NCBI RefSeq assembly: GCF_000816785.1
Contig: NZ_CP007766.1
Coordinates: 372,001-436,000 of the forward strand
Source of the DNA: Campylobacter peloridis LMG 23910
Lineage (GTDB): Bacteria; Campylobacterota; Campylobacteria; Campylobacterales; Campylobacteraceae
Length of the DNA: 64,000 nt
Reading direction: 5' to 3'
The translations under genes and the position numbers were made by a program. The notes beneath the pieces were generated by a model that saw only the letters and a program-made list of their open reading frames with translations, made no database searches and was not told where the DNA came from. Below, piece by piece: positions 27,304 through 35,095 of the stretch; the stretch's first letter is position 1, and every line of letters begins with the position of its first letter.

Positions 27304-28203
27304 AAGGTATTGCTCAACAACTTCTTTGACTTTTTTTGCTATAAAATCAGGTTCTAAAACTTTTATATAAGGCATATAATAATACACCAAAGGCAAAATT
27401 TCCATTTCATGATTTATCTCAAGTTCTATTTCTATGGAACCATCATTGTCTTTGCCAGTGATAATTTGAGATTTTAAAGGCTTTCTTTCAAAGTATTTTC
27501 GTATAGGCTCTTCGATTAAAAGTCTTACCACAAAAGCTTTTTCAAGACTAAACCATATAGAATTTGCCTTTTGAAGTTTAGTCTCTAAGCTTTCATCTGT
27601 TTGAAATTGCTCTTGTGTTAGAGTGATATTTTGTATATTTTTTAAGTAAAATTTCTTAAAAATTTCACGCTTTTTCATATCAAAAGCAAGCAAATACCAA
27701 AAACCATTAAAAAAGGCTAGTTTTAAAGGTTTGGCTTGAAAAAGCTTATTTTCGTACTTAAATACAATTTGCGTTTTTGTGTTGATAGCTTGTTCAAGAA
27801 TTTGAAAATTTTTTAAATCCTTCTCTTCTAATTTCTCAGCATCTAAGCTAGCATAAATTGGGTTATTGATGTTTTGAGTGAGTTTAGAAAGTATAGGATG
27901 TGCTTTAGCATAAAAGCTATCTCCAGCACTTTTTGCCATGGTATCTAAGACTTCAAGAATGATTTTTTCATCTTGGTTTTGATAGTCTTTATTCACATCA
28001 ATACGCCATTTTCTACCATTTTTTATAAGTCCCATTTCTTCTAAAGCACCTTGCATATCTCTTTTTATGGTTTTAGGATTAACATTTAATTCCTCAGCTA
28101 GTTCTTTTATACTAAGGCCATTTTGTGATTTGCTTAATTTATCATATAAATATTCTAGCCTTTGAAGCTTTGAATTTTTGATATATTTGTTAAAATCTTT
28201 CAT
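27286..28203 (-). CDS. WYL-domain helix-turn-helix transcriptional regulator
   Basis: A 305-residue protein with an N-terminal winged helix-turn-helix (LSIKELAEELNVNPKTIKRD, ~30-49) and a central WYL domain with GFWYLLAFD (Trp169-Tyr170-Leu171). A C-terminal WCX-like region (MEILPLVYYYMPYIKVLEP) completes it. Such proteins sense nucleic-acid or nucleotide ligands and control defence or DNA-damage genes (BrxR, CapW, DriD, PafBC). It is the natural candidate to bind the palindromes in this island, though its own upstream region shows none. A -10 TATAAT lies at 28248-28243. It is convergent with the nuclease gene and forms the right edge of the island. Confidence 0.85.
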   Translation of the reverse strand: MKDFNKYIKNSKLQRLEYLYDKLSKSQNGLSIKELAEELNVNPKTIKRDMQGALEEMGLIKNGRKWRIDVNKDYQNQDEKIILEVLDTMAKSAGDSFYAKAHPILSKLTQNINNPIYASLDAEKLEEKDLKNFQILEQAINTKTQIVFKYENKLFQAKPLKLAFFNGFWYLLAFDMKKREIFKKFYLKNIQNITLTQEQFQTDESLETKLQKANSIWFSLEKAFVVRLLIEEPIRKYFERKPLKSQIITGKDNDGSIEIELEINHEMEILPLVYYYMPYIKVLEPDFIAKKVKEVVEQYLKQISI

Positions 28204-28242
28204 CGATTTTCCTTAAAAATTTATACAAATAATTTTTATGGT

Positions 28243-28248
28243 ATTATA
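28243..28248 (-). promoter_or_regulatory. Probable -10 box of the WYL regulator gene
   Basis: TATAAT on the minus strand, 39 nt before the WYL start codon. No TAGAC/GTCTA half sites are present upstream of it, so the regulator does not appear to share the island's palindromic promoter type. Confidence 0.5.
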
Positions 28249-28344
28249 GTATCTTTAAAGCAAAAGATTAAAATAAAATCCCATAAAATTAAATAATAAA
28301 ACTTTAAATATTCTTAAATTAAGTATTAATTAAGCTAAAATAAT

Positions 28345-28350
28345 TATAAT
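28345..28350 (+). promoter_or_regulatory. Probable -10 box for rplM-rpsI
   Basis: TATAAT lies 32 nt before the rplM start region, after an AT-rich stretch with repeated TTAA-type phasing. It is the likely start of the ribosomal protein operon. Confidence 0.55.
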
Positions 28351-28382
28351 CACATTTTTAAAAATTTTTTGGCAAAGGTAAG

Positions 28383-28811
28383 ATGATGACAAAAATAACA
28401 AAGCCAAACGAAGTAAAACGCGAATGGATCGTTTTAGACGCTGAAGGAAAGCGTTTTGGTCGTCTTTTAACAGAAGTAGCGACTATCTTAAGAGGTAAAA
28501 ATAAACCTTGCTATACTCCAAATGTTGATTGTGGAGATTATGTAATCATTATCAATGCTTCTAAAGCAGTTTTCACAGGTGCAAACAAAGCAGAAGATAA
28601 ACTATACCACAGACATTCAGGGTATTTTGGAAGTGTTAAAAGTGAAAAATTTGGTGATTTATTAGAAAAAAATCCGGTTAAATTATATAAATTAGCAGTT
28701 CGTGGTATGTTGCCTAAAACAAATTTAGGTAGAGCTATGCTTAAAAAACTAAAAATTTATGCAGGTAGCGAACACCCTCATACTGCTCAAATTGCTAATA
28801 AAGGAAAATAA
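28383..28811 (+). CDS. rplM: Ribosomal protein L13
   Basis: A 142-residue 50S subunit protein with the typical core [31 protein letters not shown]-like ([14 protein letters not shown]) and the conserved [20 protein letters not shown] near the C-terminus. Two adjacent ATG codons exist (28383 and 28386). The second gives the usual MTKITKP start and is about equally placed after the AAAGG ribosome site. It is followed after 2 nt by rpsI, the standard L13-S9 operon. It marks the return to conserved chromosome after the accessory island. Confidence 0.97.
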   Translation: MMTKITKPNEVKREWIVLDAEGKRFGRLLTEVATILRGKNKPCYTPNVDCGDYVIIINASKAVFTGANKAEDKLYHRHSGYFGSVKSEKFGDLLEKNPVKLYKLAVRGMLPKTNLGRAMLKKLKIYAGSEHPHTAQIANKGK

Positions 28812-28813
28812 TC

Positions 28814-29203
28814 ATGGCAACAACATACGCAACAGGTAAAAGAAAAACCGCTGTAGCTAAAGTTTGGGTAAAAGCTGGTAGTGGTAAAATCATCGTAAAT
28901 GGTATGGATTTAAACACTTGGCTTGGCGGGCATGAGGCTATAAAATTAAAAGTAGTTCAGCCTTTATTAGTAACTAAGCAAGAAACTTCTATGGATATTA
29001 AAGCAACGACTTTAGGCGGTGGTTACAGCGCTCAAGCCGAAGCTTTAAGACATGGAATTTCAAGAGCATTAGCTGCTATGGATGCAGATTTTAGAGCATT
29101 ATTAAAACCAAAAGGACTTCTTACTAGAGATAGTAGAACTGTTGAGCGTAAAAAATACGGCCGCAGAAAAGCAAGAAGAAGCCCACAATTTTCTAAACGC
29201 TAA
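28814..29203 (+). CDS. rpsI: Ribosomal protein S9
   Basis: A 129-residue 30S subunit protein with [13 protein letters not shown] at the N-terminus, the [19 protein letters not shown] core and the basic C-terminal tail [18 protein letters not shown], which reaches the tRNA anticodon loop in the P site. Length and motifs are normal. It is the second gene of the L13-S9 operon and is followed by a hairpin built from two GGATCC motifs. Confidence 0.97.
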   Translation: MATTYATGKRKTAVAKVWVKAGSGKIIVNGMDLNTWLGGHEAIKLKVVQPLLVTKQETSMDIKATTLGGGYSAQAEALRHGISRALAAMDADFRALLKPKGLLTRDSRTVERKKYGRRKARRSPQFSKR

Positions 29204-29209
29204 TATTTT

Positions 29210-29232
29210 TTGGATCCGTTTTTTGGATCCAA
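29210..29232 (+). terminator. Possible terminator hairpin after rpsI
   Basis: An 8-bp inverted repeat TTGGATCC / GGATCCAA with a 7-nt T-rich loop, 6 nt after the rpsI stop. It is followed by a pyrimidine-rich stretch (TCTCTTTCTT) rather than a pure T run, so it is only a moderate terminator candidate. Confidence 0.45.
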
Positions 29233-29317
29233 TCTCTTTCTTAATTTTTAAAATCATTTTTTTCATATATTTTTATTTTGTTTAAAATCAAAGGATTTTT
29301 TGTTTAGAATAAACTTT

Positions 29318-29323
29318 TATAAT
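29318..29323 (+). promoter_or_regulatory. Probable -10 box of the small RNA
   Basis: TATAAT, with T-rich sequence (GATTTTTTGTTTAG) about 20 nt upstream as in Campylobacter sigma70 promoters. It predicts a transcript starting near 29330 with no reading frame of note before the strong terminator at 29365. Confidence 0.55.
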
Positions 29324-29329
29324 TCCAAA

Positions 29330-29392
29330 GTCCGATCAGGGAAACCTCCTTTTTGTAGTAAATTTAAGCCCCTTTTTAAGGGGCTTATTTTA
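29330..29392 (+). ncRNA. Candidate small RNA between rpsI and cadF
   Basis: An approximately 60-nt unit bounded by a -10 box (29318-29323) and a strong intrinsic terminator (29365-29387 plus T tract). The predicted RNA begins around TCCGATCAGGGAAACCTCC. It contains a small hairpin AGG-GAAA-CCT with a GNRA loop and an exposed CCTCCTTTTT stretch complementary to ribosome-binding sites. It contains no convincing coding frame. Size and layout match trans-acting small RNAs of Campylobacter and Helicobacter, which often use C/U-rich segments to pair with Shine-Dalgarno regions. The ends are estimates. I do not claim identity with any named RNA. Confidence 0.55.
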
Positions 29393-29395
29393 TTT
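29365..29395 (+). terminator. Strong intrinsic terminator (small RNA end)
   Basis: A perfect 10-bp stem TAAGCCCCTT / AAGGGGCTTA with a 3-nt loop followed by TTTTATTTT. It is the strongest Rho-independent signal in this gap and lies 60 nt before the cadF start. Confidence 0.85.
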
Positions 29396-29420
29396 TAATC
29401 TTTATTTTTATACAATAGCT

Positions 29421-29426
29421 TATAAT
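29421..29426 (+). promoter_or_regulatory. Probable -10 box of cadF
   Basis: TATAAT lies 29 nt before the cadF ATG, with TAGGAG as ribosome site between. Confidence 0.55.
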
Positions 29427-29455
29427 CTTATTTTAAAATACTTAGGAGTTTTGTT

Positions 29456-30445
29456 ATGAGAAAAATTATAAGTTTATTGGGTATAGCTACTGCTTTATTT
29501 GCTTTTGATGCTAGTAAAATAGAAATTACTCCAACTTTTAATTACACTATACCAGAAGGGAATTTAGATCTTAAAAATTATGGTGGTGTGGGATTAAGAT
29601 TTGGTTATCATTATGATCATTTGTGGATAGATCAAGCTGAACTTGGTTTAGAGTATTATGATAATGCAAAATATAATAATCCAAAAGATAATACATATAC
29701 AAATACAAGTGTTTCAAGATTTTATGTAAATGCTATTAAAGGGATTGATTTAGCAAATCATGTGTATTTTTATGGCTTATTAGGAAGTGGTTATGAGTAC
29801 TTAAGTCATGGAGCTTATGAAAATAAAAGTGGCATGTTTGCCCAATATGGTGCGGGTTTTAAATTTGCACTTGGAGAAGATTTAGCTTTAAGACTTGAAG
29901 CAAGAGATCAAATTAAATTTAATAATGGCGAGCATAATTTAATATCTAGCGTTGGTTTGAGTTTTTATTTTGGTGATAAAGCTCCAAAAATTCCTCAAAC
30001 TTCTACAGCAAAACAAATTGAAGAAAAACCACAAGTTAAGCAAATTGAAAAATCATGCCCAGAGCCAAGAAAAGGTGCTTTACTTGATCATATAGGTTGT
30101 GAAAAAACTATAGCACTTGAAGGCCATTTTGGCTTTGATCAAGTAAGTATCAATCCAGAATTTGCACAAAAAATTCATGAAGTTGCTAAAGTTTTAGAAG
30201 AAAATCCACAATATTATACTATTTTAGAAGGACATACTGATAATATAGGTTCTAAAACATATAATCAAAAACTTTCACTAAAGCGTGCAAAAGCAGTTGC
30301 AAATGAACTTGAAAGATCAGGAGTTGCAAAAGAAAAAATTTCAACAAAAGGTTATGGTTTTGATAAACCTGCTGCAAGCAATGATACCAAAGAAGGCCGT
30401 GCGCAAAATAGACGCGTTGAGGCTAAATTTTTTATTAAAGAATAA
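29456..30445 (+). CDS. cadF: Outer membrane fibronectin-binding protein CadF (OmpA family)
   Basis: A 329-residue outer membrane protein. It has a signal peptide ([15 protein letters not shown]), an eight-strand OmpA-like beta barrel up to about residue 175, a Pro/Lys/Gln-rich linker and a C-terminal OmpA peptidoglycan-binding domain. That last domain has the motif [20 protein letters not shown] and later RAQNRRVEA-type ending. CadF binds host fibronectin and anchors the envelope. The product is about ten residues longer than the C. jejuni protein I remember. The FRLS fibronectin-binding motif appears as FKFA in the aligned place before [10 protein letters not shown]. It has its own promoter and precedes the HAD gene by 2 nt. 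Confidence 0.93.
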   Translation: MRKIISLLGIATALFAFDASKIEITPTFNYTIPEGNLDLKNYGGVGLRFGYHYDHLWIDQAELGLEYYDNAKYNNPKDNTYTNTSVSRFYVNAIKGIDLANHVYFYGLLGSGYEYLSHGAYENKSGMFAQYGAGFKFALGEDLALRLEARDQIKFNNGEHNLISSVGLSFYFGDKAPKIPQTSTAKQIEEKPQVKQIEKSCPEPRKGALLDHIGCEKTIALEGHFGFDQVSINPEFAQKIHEVAKVLEENPQYYTILEGHTDNIGSKTYNQKLSLKRAKAVANELERSGVAKEKISTKGYGFDKPAASNDTKEGRAQNRRVEAKFFIKE

Positions 30446-30447
30446 TC

Positions 30448-31092
30448 TTGTATAAAAAAACTATTTTATTTGATTTAGATGGCACTTTGATAGACTCTAC
30501 AAGTGCCATTTTAGAAGGTTTTGATGCTGCTTTTAAAGCCTTTAATGAGCCTTTAAGAGATCATGAAAACATTAAAGCTCTTATAGGTTTTCCTTTAGAT
30601 ATTGCTTTTGAAAAACTTGGAGTGCCAAAAGAAAAAACAAATGAATATATTAATGCTTATAGAAATGTATACCAAAAAATCTATATAGAACAAACTTTTT
30701 TACTTCCTTTGGCAAAAGAAAGTGTGTATGAGGCTAGCTTGTTTGCTGATTTGGCTGTTGTTACAACTAAAAGTTCTAAATTTTCTAAGCCCTTACTTGA
30801 TTACTTGGGTATAGGTGAATATTTTAAAATTATTATAGGCAGAGATGATGTTACTCATCCTAAGCCAAATGCTGAACCTATATTATTAGCTTTAAATAGA
30901 TTAAATAAAAATAAAGAAAATGCTTTTATGGTGGGTGATACCCATCTTGATATACAAGCGGCGTTAAATGCAAGTATTACACCGATTGCAGTTAGTAGCG
31001 GTTATGAAGCTAAAGAGAGCTTAGTTAAATTTAACACTTTGCTTTTTGAAGATACTTACAAAGCAGTATGTTATCTAAAAAATATCCTATAA
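30448..31092 (+). CDS. HAD-superfamily hydrolase, phosphoglycolate-phosphatase-like
   Basis: A 214-residue HAD enzyme with motif I ILFDLDGTLIDST (Asp nucleophile at residues ~7-9), a motif II Thr in VVTTKSS, a motif III Lys in HPKPNAEPI and motif IV GDTHLDIQAA. A helical cap follows motif I (C1 type), as in phosphoglycolate phosphatases and related sugar-phosphate phosphatases. It begins with TTG two nucleotides after the cadF stop, so it is in one transcript with cadF. The real substrate cannot be read from sequence. The call to the phosphatase class is firm; to the exact enzyme it is not. Confidence 0.85.
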   Translation: MYKKTILFDLDGTLIDSTSAILEGFDAAFKAFNEPLRDHENIKALIGFPLDIAFEKLGVPKEKTNEYINAYRNVYQKIYIEQTFLLPLAKESVYEASLFADLAVVTTKSSKFSKPLLDYLGIGEYFKIIIGRDDVTHPKPNAEPILLALNRLNKNKENAFMVGDTHLDIQAALNASITPIAVSSGYEAKESLVKFNTLLFEDTYKAVCYLKNIL

Positions 31093-31119
31093 CTTCACAT
31101 TTATAAGTATAAGTTTAAA

Positions 31120-31125
31120 TATAAT
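31120..31125 (+). promoter_or_regulatory. Probable -10 box of the pyruvate oxidoreductase gene
   Basis: TATAAT in the 115-nt gap after the HAD gene, about 83 nt before the next start codon. A long AT-rich leader with AAGGAT before the ATG follows. Confidence 0.45.
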
Positions 31126-31207
31126 AAAAAATTTTTATCATTGTTTAAGATAATTAAAGATAAAGTAGCTATTGATTTTAAGTAATTATTTTTTAAGGAT
31201 AGATTAG

Positions 31208-34200
31208 ATGAGTAAAATAATGAAAACAATGGATGGTAACGAAGCAGCAGCTTATGCTGCTTATGCATTTACTGAGGTTGCTGGAATTTATCCTATTACT
31301 CCAAGTTCACCTATGGCAGATTATACAGATATATGGGCTGCTCAAGGTAAAAAAAATCTTTTTGGAGTACCAGTTAAAGTTGTAGAGATGCAAAGTGAAG
31401 CAGGAGCTGCAGGAACCGTGCATGGCTCTTTGCAAGCAGGTTCTTTAACTACTACTTATACAGCCTCTCAAGGACTTTTATTAAAAATACCAAATATGTA
31501 TAAAATTGCAGGACAGCTTTTGCCAGGGGTAATTCATGTGGCAGCTAGAGCTTTGGCCTCTCAAGCACTTTCGATTTTTGGAGATCATCAAGATATTTAT
31601 GCAGCAAGACAAACGGGATTTGCTATGCTTTGTTCTCACTCCGTGCAAGAAAGTATGGATTTAGCAGGTGTGGCTCATTTAGCAGCTATTAAAGGAAGAG
31701 TTCCTTTTATGCATTTTTTTGATGGCTTTAGAACATCTCATGAAATTCAAAAAATAGAAGTAATGGATTATGCACATTTTGATAGATTATTAGATCGTAA
31801 AGCTCTATTGGAATTTAGAAATTCCTGTTTAAATCCTGAAAATCCTAAAACAAGAGGAACAGCACAAAATGATGATATTTACTTTCAAACAAGAGAATTA
31901 GCAAATAAATATTATGAAGCTATTCCTGATATTGTTAATGAATATATGCAAGAAATTTCAAAAATCACAGGAAGAGAATATAAGCCTTTTGTGTATTATG
32001 GTGATAAAAATGCAACGCGTGTAGTTGTAGCTATGGGTTCAGTGACTGAAGCTTTAAAAGAGGTTGTGGATTACTTAAATAATAAAGGCCAAAAGGTAGG
32101 AGTTTTAAAGGTTCATTTATATAGACCATTTAGTTTAAAATATTTGTTTGATGTGATGCCACAAAGCGTTGAAAAAATAGCTGTTTTAGACAGAACTAAA
32201 GAGCCAGGAAGCTTAGGCGAGCCACTTTATCTTGATTTAAAAAGTGCTTATTATGGAAAAGAAAATGCACCTTTAATTGTTGGTGGAAGATATGGACTTT
32301 CTTCAAAAGATGTTGATCCTGCCCAACTTATAGCGGTATTTGAAAATTTAAATCAGGCAAATCCAAAAGATGGCTTTACTATAGGAATTAATGATGATGT
32401 GAGTTTTACTTCATTAGCAGTAGGAGAAAAAATTTCTTTAAGTGATGAAAGCACTATAGAATGTTTATTTTATGGACTTGGTGCTGATGGAACGGTTGGA
32501 GCAAATAAAAATTCAATTAAAATTATAGGGGACAAAACAGACTTTTACGCGCAAGCTTACTTTGCATATGATTCTAAAAAATCAGGGGGTTATACAAGAA
32601 GCCATTTGAGATTTTCTAAAAAACCTATTACTTCAACTTATTTGGTTTCTACGCCACATTTTGTTGCATGTTCAGTTGCTGCATACTTAGAAATTTATGA
32701 TGTTTTAGCGGGTATTAGAAAAGGTGGAACTTTTCTTTTAAATAGTATTTGGAATGCCCAAGAGACAATAAAAAGAATTCCTAATGCAGTAAAAAGAGTT
32801 TTAGCACAAAAAGAGATTAATTTTTATATTATTAATGCTACAAAGCTTGCTAGAGAAATAGGCTTGGGTAGTAGAACAAACACTATCATGCAATCAGCAT
32901 TTTTTAAACTTGCTAATATCATTCCTTTTGAGGATGCACAAAAATATATGAAAGAATTAGCTTATAAATCATATAGTAAAAAAGGCGATGCTATAGTTGA
33001 GATGAATTATAAAGCTATTGATGTGGGTGCAGATGGGCTTGTAAAAATTGATGTTGATCCATCTTGGGCAAATTTAGCTGATGAAGTAAAAGAAGAAACC
33101 ATAGCTTATAAAGGAACTGAATTTGTTGAAAAAATAGCAAAACCAATGAATGCAGCTAAGGGTGATGATTTACCAGTTTCGGCATTTTTGGGTTATGAAG
33201 ATGGTAGTTTTGAGCACGGAACAACTGAGTTTGAAAAAAGAGGTGTTGGGGTTATGGTGCCAAGATGGATAGAAACTAATTGTATCCAATGCAACCAATG
33301 TGCTTCAGTTTGTCCGCATGCAGTTATTAGACCATTTTTAATCAACGAAGAAGAATTAAACAATGCTCCAATTGGCGTAAAAGAGCATAGTTTAAATGCA
33401 AAAGGTGTGAAAGAACAAAAATTAAATTTTAAAATTCAAGTTTCTCCGCTTGATTGTACTGGCTGTGAGCTTTGCGTGCATGAGTGCCCTACTAAAGAAA
33501 AATCTTTAGTAATGGTGCCACTAGGTGAAGAACTTGACCATGGTGAGCAAGAAAATGCTGATTACTTGTTTAAAAAAGTAAGCTATAAAGATAATGTTTT
33601 AAATAGAGAAAATGCTAAAGGTATCCAATTTGCTCAACCTTTATTTGAATTTCATGGTGCATGTCCAGGGTGTGGAGAAACTCCTTATATTACTTTGATA
33701 ACAAGATTGTTTGGTGAGAGAATGATTATTGCTAATGCAACGGGTTGTAGTTCTATTTATGGTGGTTCAGCACCTTCAACTCCATATAGAAAAAGTAACA
33801 AAAATGGCCATGGACCTGCTTGGGGAAATTCATTGTTTGAAGATAATGCTGAGTTTGGCTTGGGTATGAAAATAGCAACTGAGACAACAAGACATAAAAT
33901 AGAACACATAATGAATGAAAGTATGCAAGATGTTCCTAATGCACTTTCTGCTTTATATAAAGAATGGATTGCAAATAAAGAAGATTCTAATGCTTCATTA
34001 GAGTTAAGAGATAAATTAGTTCCATTGTTAGAAGAAAATAAGCAAATTAAAGCTGTAAATGATATTTTAGAGCTTAAGAGTTATTTAAGTAAAAAATCTC
34101 ATTGGATCTTTGGCGGTGATGGTTGGGCTTATGATATAGGTTATGGTGGGCTTGATCATGTTTTAGCAAGTGGAGAAAATGTTAATATTTTAGTCCTTGA

Positions 34201-34762
34201 TACTGAGGTTTATTCAAATACTGGTGGCCAAAGCTCAAAATCTTCAAGAACAGGTTCGGTAGCACAATTTGCCGCAGCTGGTAAACCGGTACAGAAAAAA
34301 GATTTAGGTCAAATTGCTATGACTTATGGCTATATTTTTGTTGCTCAAGTTAATTCTAATGCAAACTATGCTCAACTTTTAAAAGCAGTAATTGCTGCAG
34401 AATCTTATGATGGCCCATCGTTAATTATTGCTTATTCTCCTTGTATAGCTCATGGTATTAAAGGTGGACTTGGAAATTCAGGAGATCAAGCAGAATTAGC
34501 TACAAAATGCGGATACTGGCCAACTTATATTTACGATCCACGCTTAGAAGCTGAAGGTAAAAATCCTTTAACAATTTCTTCTAAGGAGCCTGATTGGGAT
34601 TTATATGAAAGTTTTTTAATGAATGAAGTTCGTTATAGTTCTTTGAAAAAATCAAATCCTGAACACGCAAGAGAATTATTCGAAAAAAATAAAGCTGAAG
34701 CTCAACGCCGTTATAGACAACTTAAGCGCTTAGCAAATGCTGATTTTAGTAATGAAAACTAA
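31208..34762 (+). CDS. nifJ: Pyruvate:flavodoxin (ferredoxin) oxidoreductase, single chain
   Basis: A 1184-residue enzyme that converts pyruvate and CoA to acetyl-CoA, CO2 and reduced flavodoxin. Domains in order are an N-terminal pyrimidine-binding domain with YPITPSSPMADY, a transketolase C-like domain and a gamma domain. A two-[4Fe-4S] ferredoxin domain comes next (CIQCNQCASVCPHAV and CTGCELCVHECP, ~residues 696-765). The TPP domain has CPGCGETPY, GCSSIYGG and GGDGWAYDIGYGG. Length matches NifJ/POR of Campylobacter. The electron acceptor is probably the flavodoxin encoded at 50521. It is monocistronic or runs into the transformation genes, since the next start is 3 nt after its stop. Confidence 0.96.
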   Translation: MSKIMKTMDGNEAAAYAAYAFTEVAGIYPITPSSPMADYTDIWAAQGKKNLFGVPVKVVEMQSEAGAAGTVHGSLQAGSLTTTYTASQGLLLKIPNMYKIAGQLLPGVIHVAARALASQALSIFGDHQDIYAARQTGFAMLCSHSVQESMDLAGVAHLAAIKGRVPFMHFFDGFRTSHEIQKIEVMDYAHFDRLLDRKALLEFRNSCLNPENPKTRGTAQNDDIYFQTRELANKYYEAIPDIVNEYMQEISKITGREYKPFVYYGDKNATRVVVAMGSVTEALKEVVDYLNNKGQKVGVLKVHLYRPFSLKYLFDVMPQSVEKIAVLDRTKEPGSLGEPLYLDLKSAYYGKENAPLIVGGRYGLSSKDVDPAQLIAVFENLNQANPKDGFTIGINDDVSFTSLAVGEKISLSDESTIECLFYGLGADGTVGANKNSIKIIGDKTDFYAQAYFAYDSKKSGGYTRSHLRFSKKPITSTYLVSTPHFVACSVAAYLEIYDVLAGIRKGGTFLLNSIWNAQETIKRIPNAVKRVLAQKEINFYIINATKLAREIGLGSRTNTIMQSAFFKLANIIPFEDAQKYMKELAYKSYSKKGDAIVEMNYKAIDVGADGLVKIDVDPSWANLADEVKEETIAYKGTEFVEKIAKPMNAAKGDDLPVSAFLGYEDGSFEHGTTEFEKRGVGVMVPRWIETNCIQCNQCASVCPHAVIRPFLINEEELNNAPIGVKEHSLNAKGVKEQKLNFKIQVSPLDCTGCELCVHECPTKEKSLVMVPLGEELDHGEQENADYLFKKVSYKDNVLNRENAKGIQFAQPLFEFHGACPGCGETPYITLITRLFGERMIIANATGCSSIYGGSAPSTPYRKSNKNGHGPAWGNSLFEDNAEFGLGMKIATETTRHKIEHIMNESMQDVPNALSALYKEWIANKEDSNASLELRDKLVPLLEENKQIKAVNDILELKSYLSKKSHWIFGGDGWAYDIGYGGLDHVLASGENVNILVLDTEVYSNTGGQSSKSSRTGSVAQFAAAGKPVQKKDLGQIAMTYGYIFVAQVNSNANYAQLLKAVIAAESYDGPSLIIAYSPCIAHGIKGGLGNSGDQAELATKCGYWPTYIYDPRLEAEGKNPLTISSKEPDWDLYESFLMNEVRYSSLKKSNPEHARELFEKNKAEAQRRYRQLKRLANADFSNEN

Positions 34763-34765
34763 AAT

Positions 34766-35095
34766 TTGTTTAAAATTTTAATTATATTTATAATGATAGT
34801 GATTAAAGCTTTTAGCTTTGATCGCTATTTTTTTAAAGAAAATTGTAGTAATCAAAATTTAAATTTAATCCAAGATCCTTTTTTTCAAAAAACAATAAAT
34901 GTTAAATCCGATCTTTCTTTACAGGCTATTGTTGCTAATAAGGCAAAAATTAATGATAAATGGTATGTTTTAAATGATGATATAGAAGGTTTTAAATTGG
35001 TTGAAATTAGAAATTTTGAAGTTATATTAATGGATAAAGAAAGAAAAGTGGTTTTAAAATTGTATGAAAAAAATAATAATATTGTTATTTATTAG
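34766..35095 (+). CDS. ctsR: Small exported protein of the transformation cluster (CtsR-like)
   Basis: A 109-residue protein beginning with an uncleaved or cleaved hydrophobic segment (FKILIIFIMIVIKAFSF) followed by a short periplasmic domain that is rich in beta-type residues. It starts with TTG 3 nt after the nifJ stop; an ATG at 34793 is an alternative start. It overlaps the secretin gene by 32 nt. Position directly before the secretin matches ctsR of the C. jejuni transformation locus as I remember it. The domain resembles PilP-like secretin partners only in size and placement. Function in DNA uptake is inferred from context. Confidence 0.6.
   Translation: MFKILIIFIMIVIKAFSFDRYFFKENCSNQNLNLIQDPFFQKTINVKSDLSLQAIVANKAKINDKWYVLNDDIEGFKLVEIRNFEVILMDKERKVVLKLYEKNNNIVIY

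Larger units (their letters stand above)
18289..28203. other. Accessory island between addA and rplM (candidate defence / DNA-damage island)
   Basis: Nearly ten kilobases separate the recombination genes addBA from rplM-rpsI, which I remember as adjacent in C. jejuni. Contents in order: DUF2779 nuclease fusion, DUF262-DUF1524 protein, AAA ATPase plus 28-residue peptide, HNH protein, deiminase-family enzyme and unknown protein (all minus strand), then a PD-(D/E)XK nuclease (plus) and a WYL regulator (minus). Four or five products look nucleolytic. No integrase, transposase, tRNA or flanking direct repeat is seen, so the mode of entry is unclear. Shared palindromes tie several promoters together. 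A defence role is inferred from the domain mix. Confidence 0.6.

Noticed and set aside
29210-29232. Paired GGATCC motifs as a recognition-site array or operator
   Set aside because: They form a simple 8-bp hairpin after rpsI and are better explained as a terminator.
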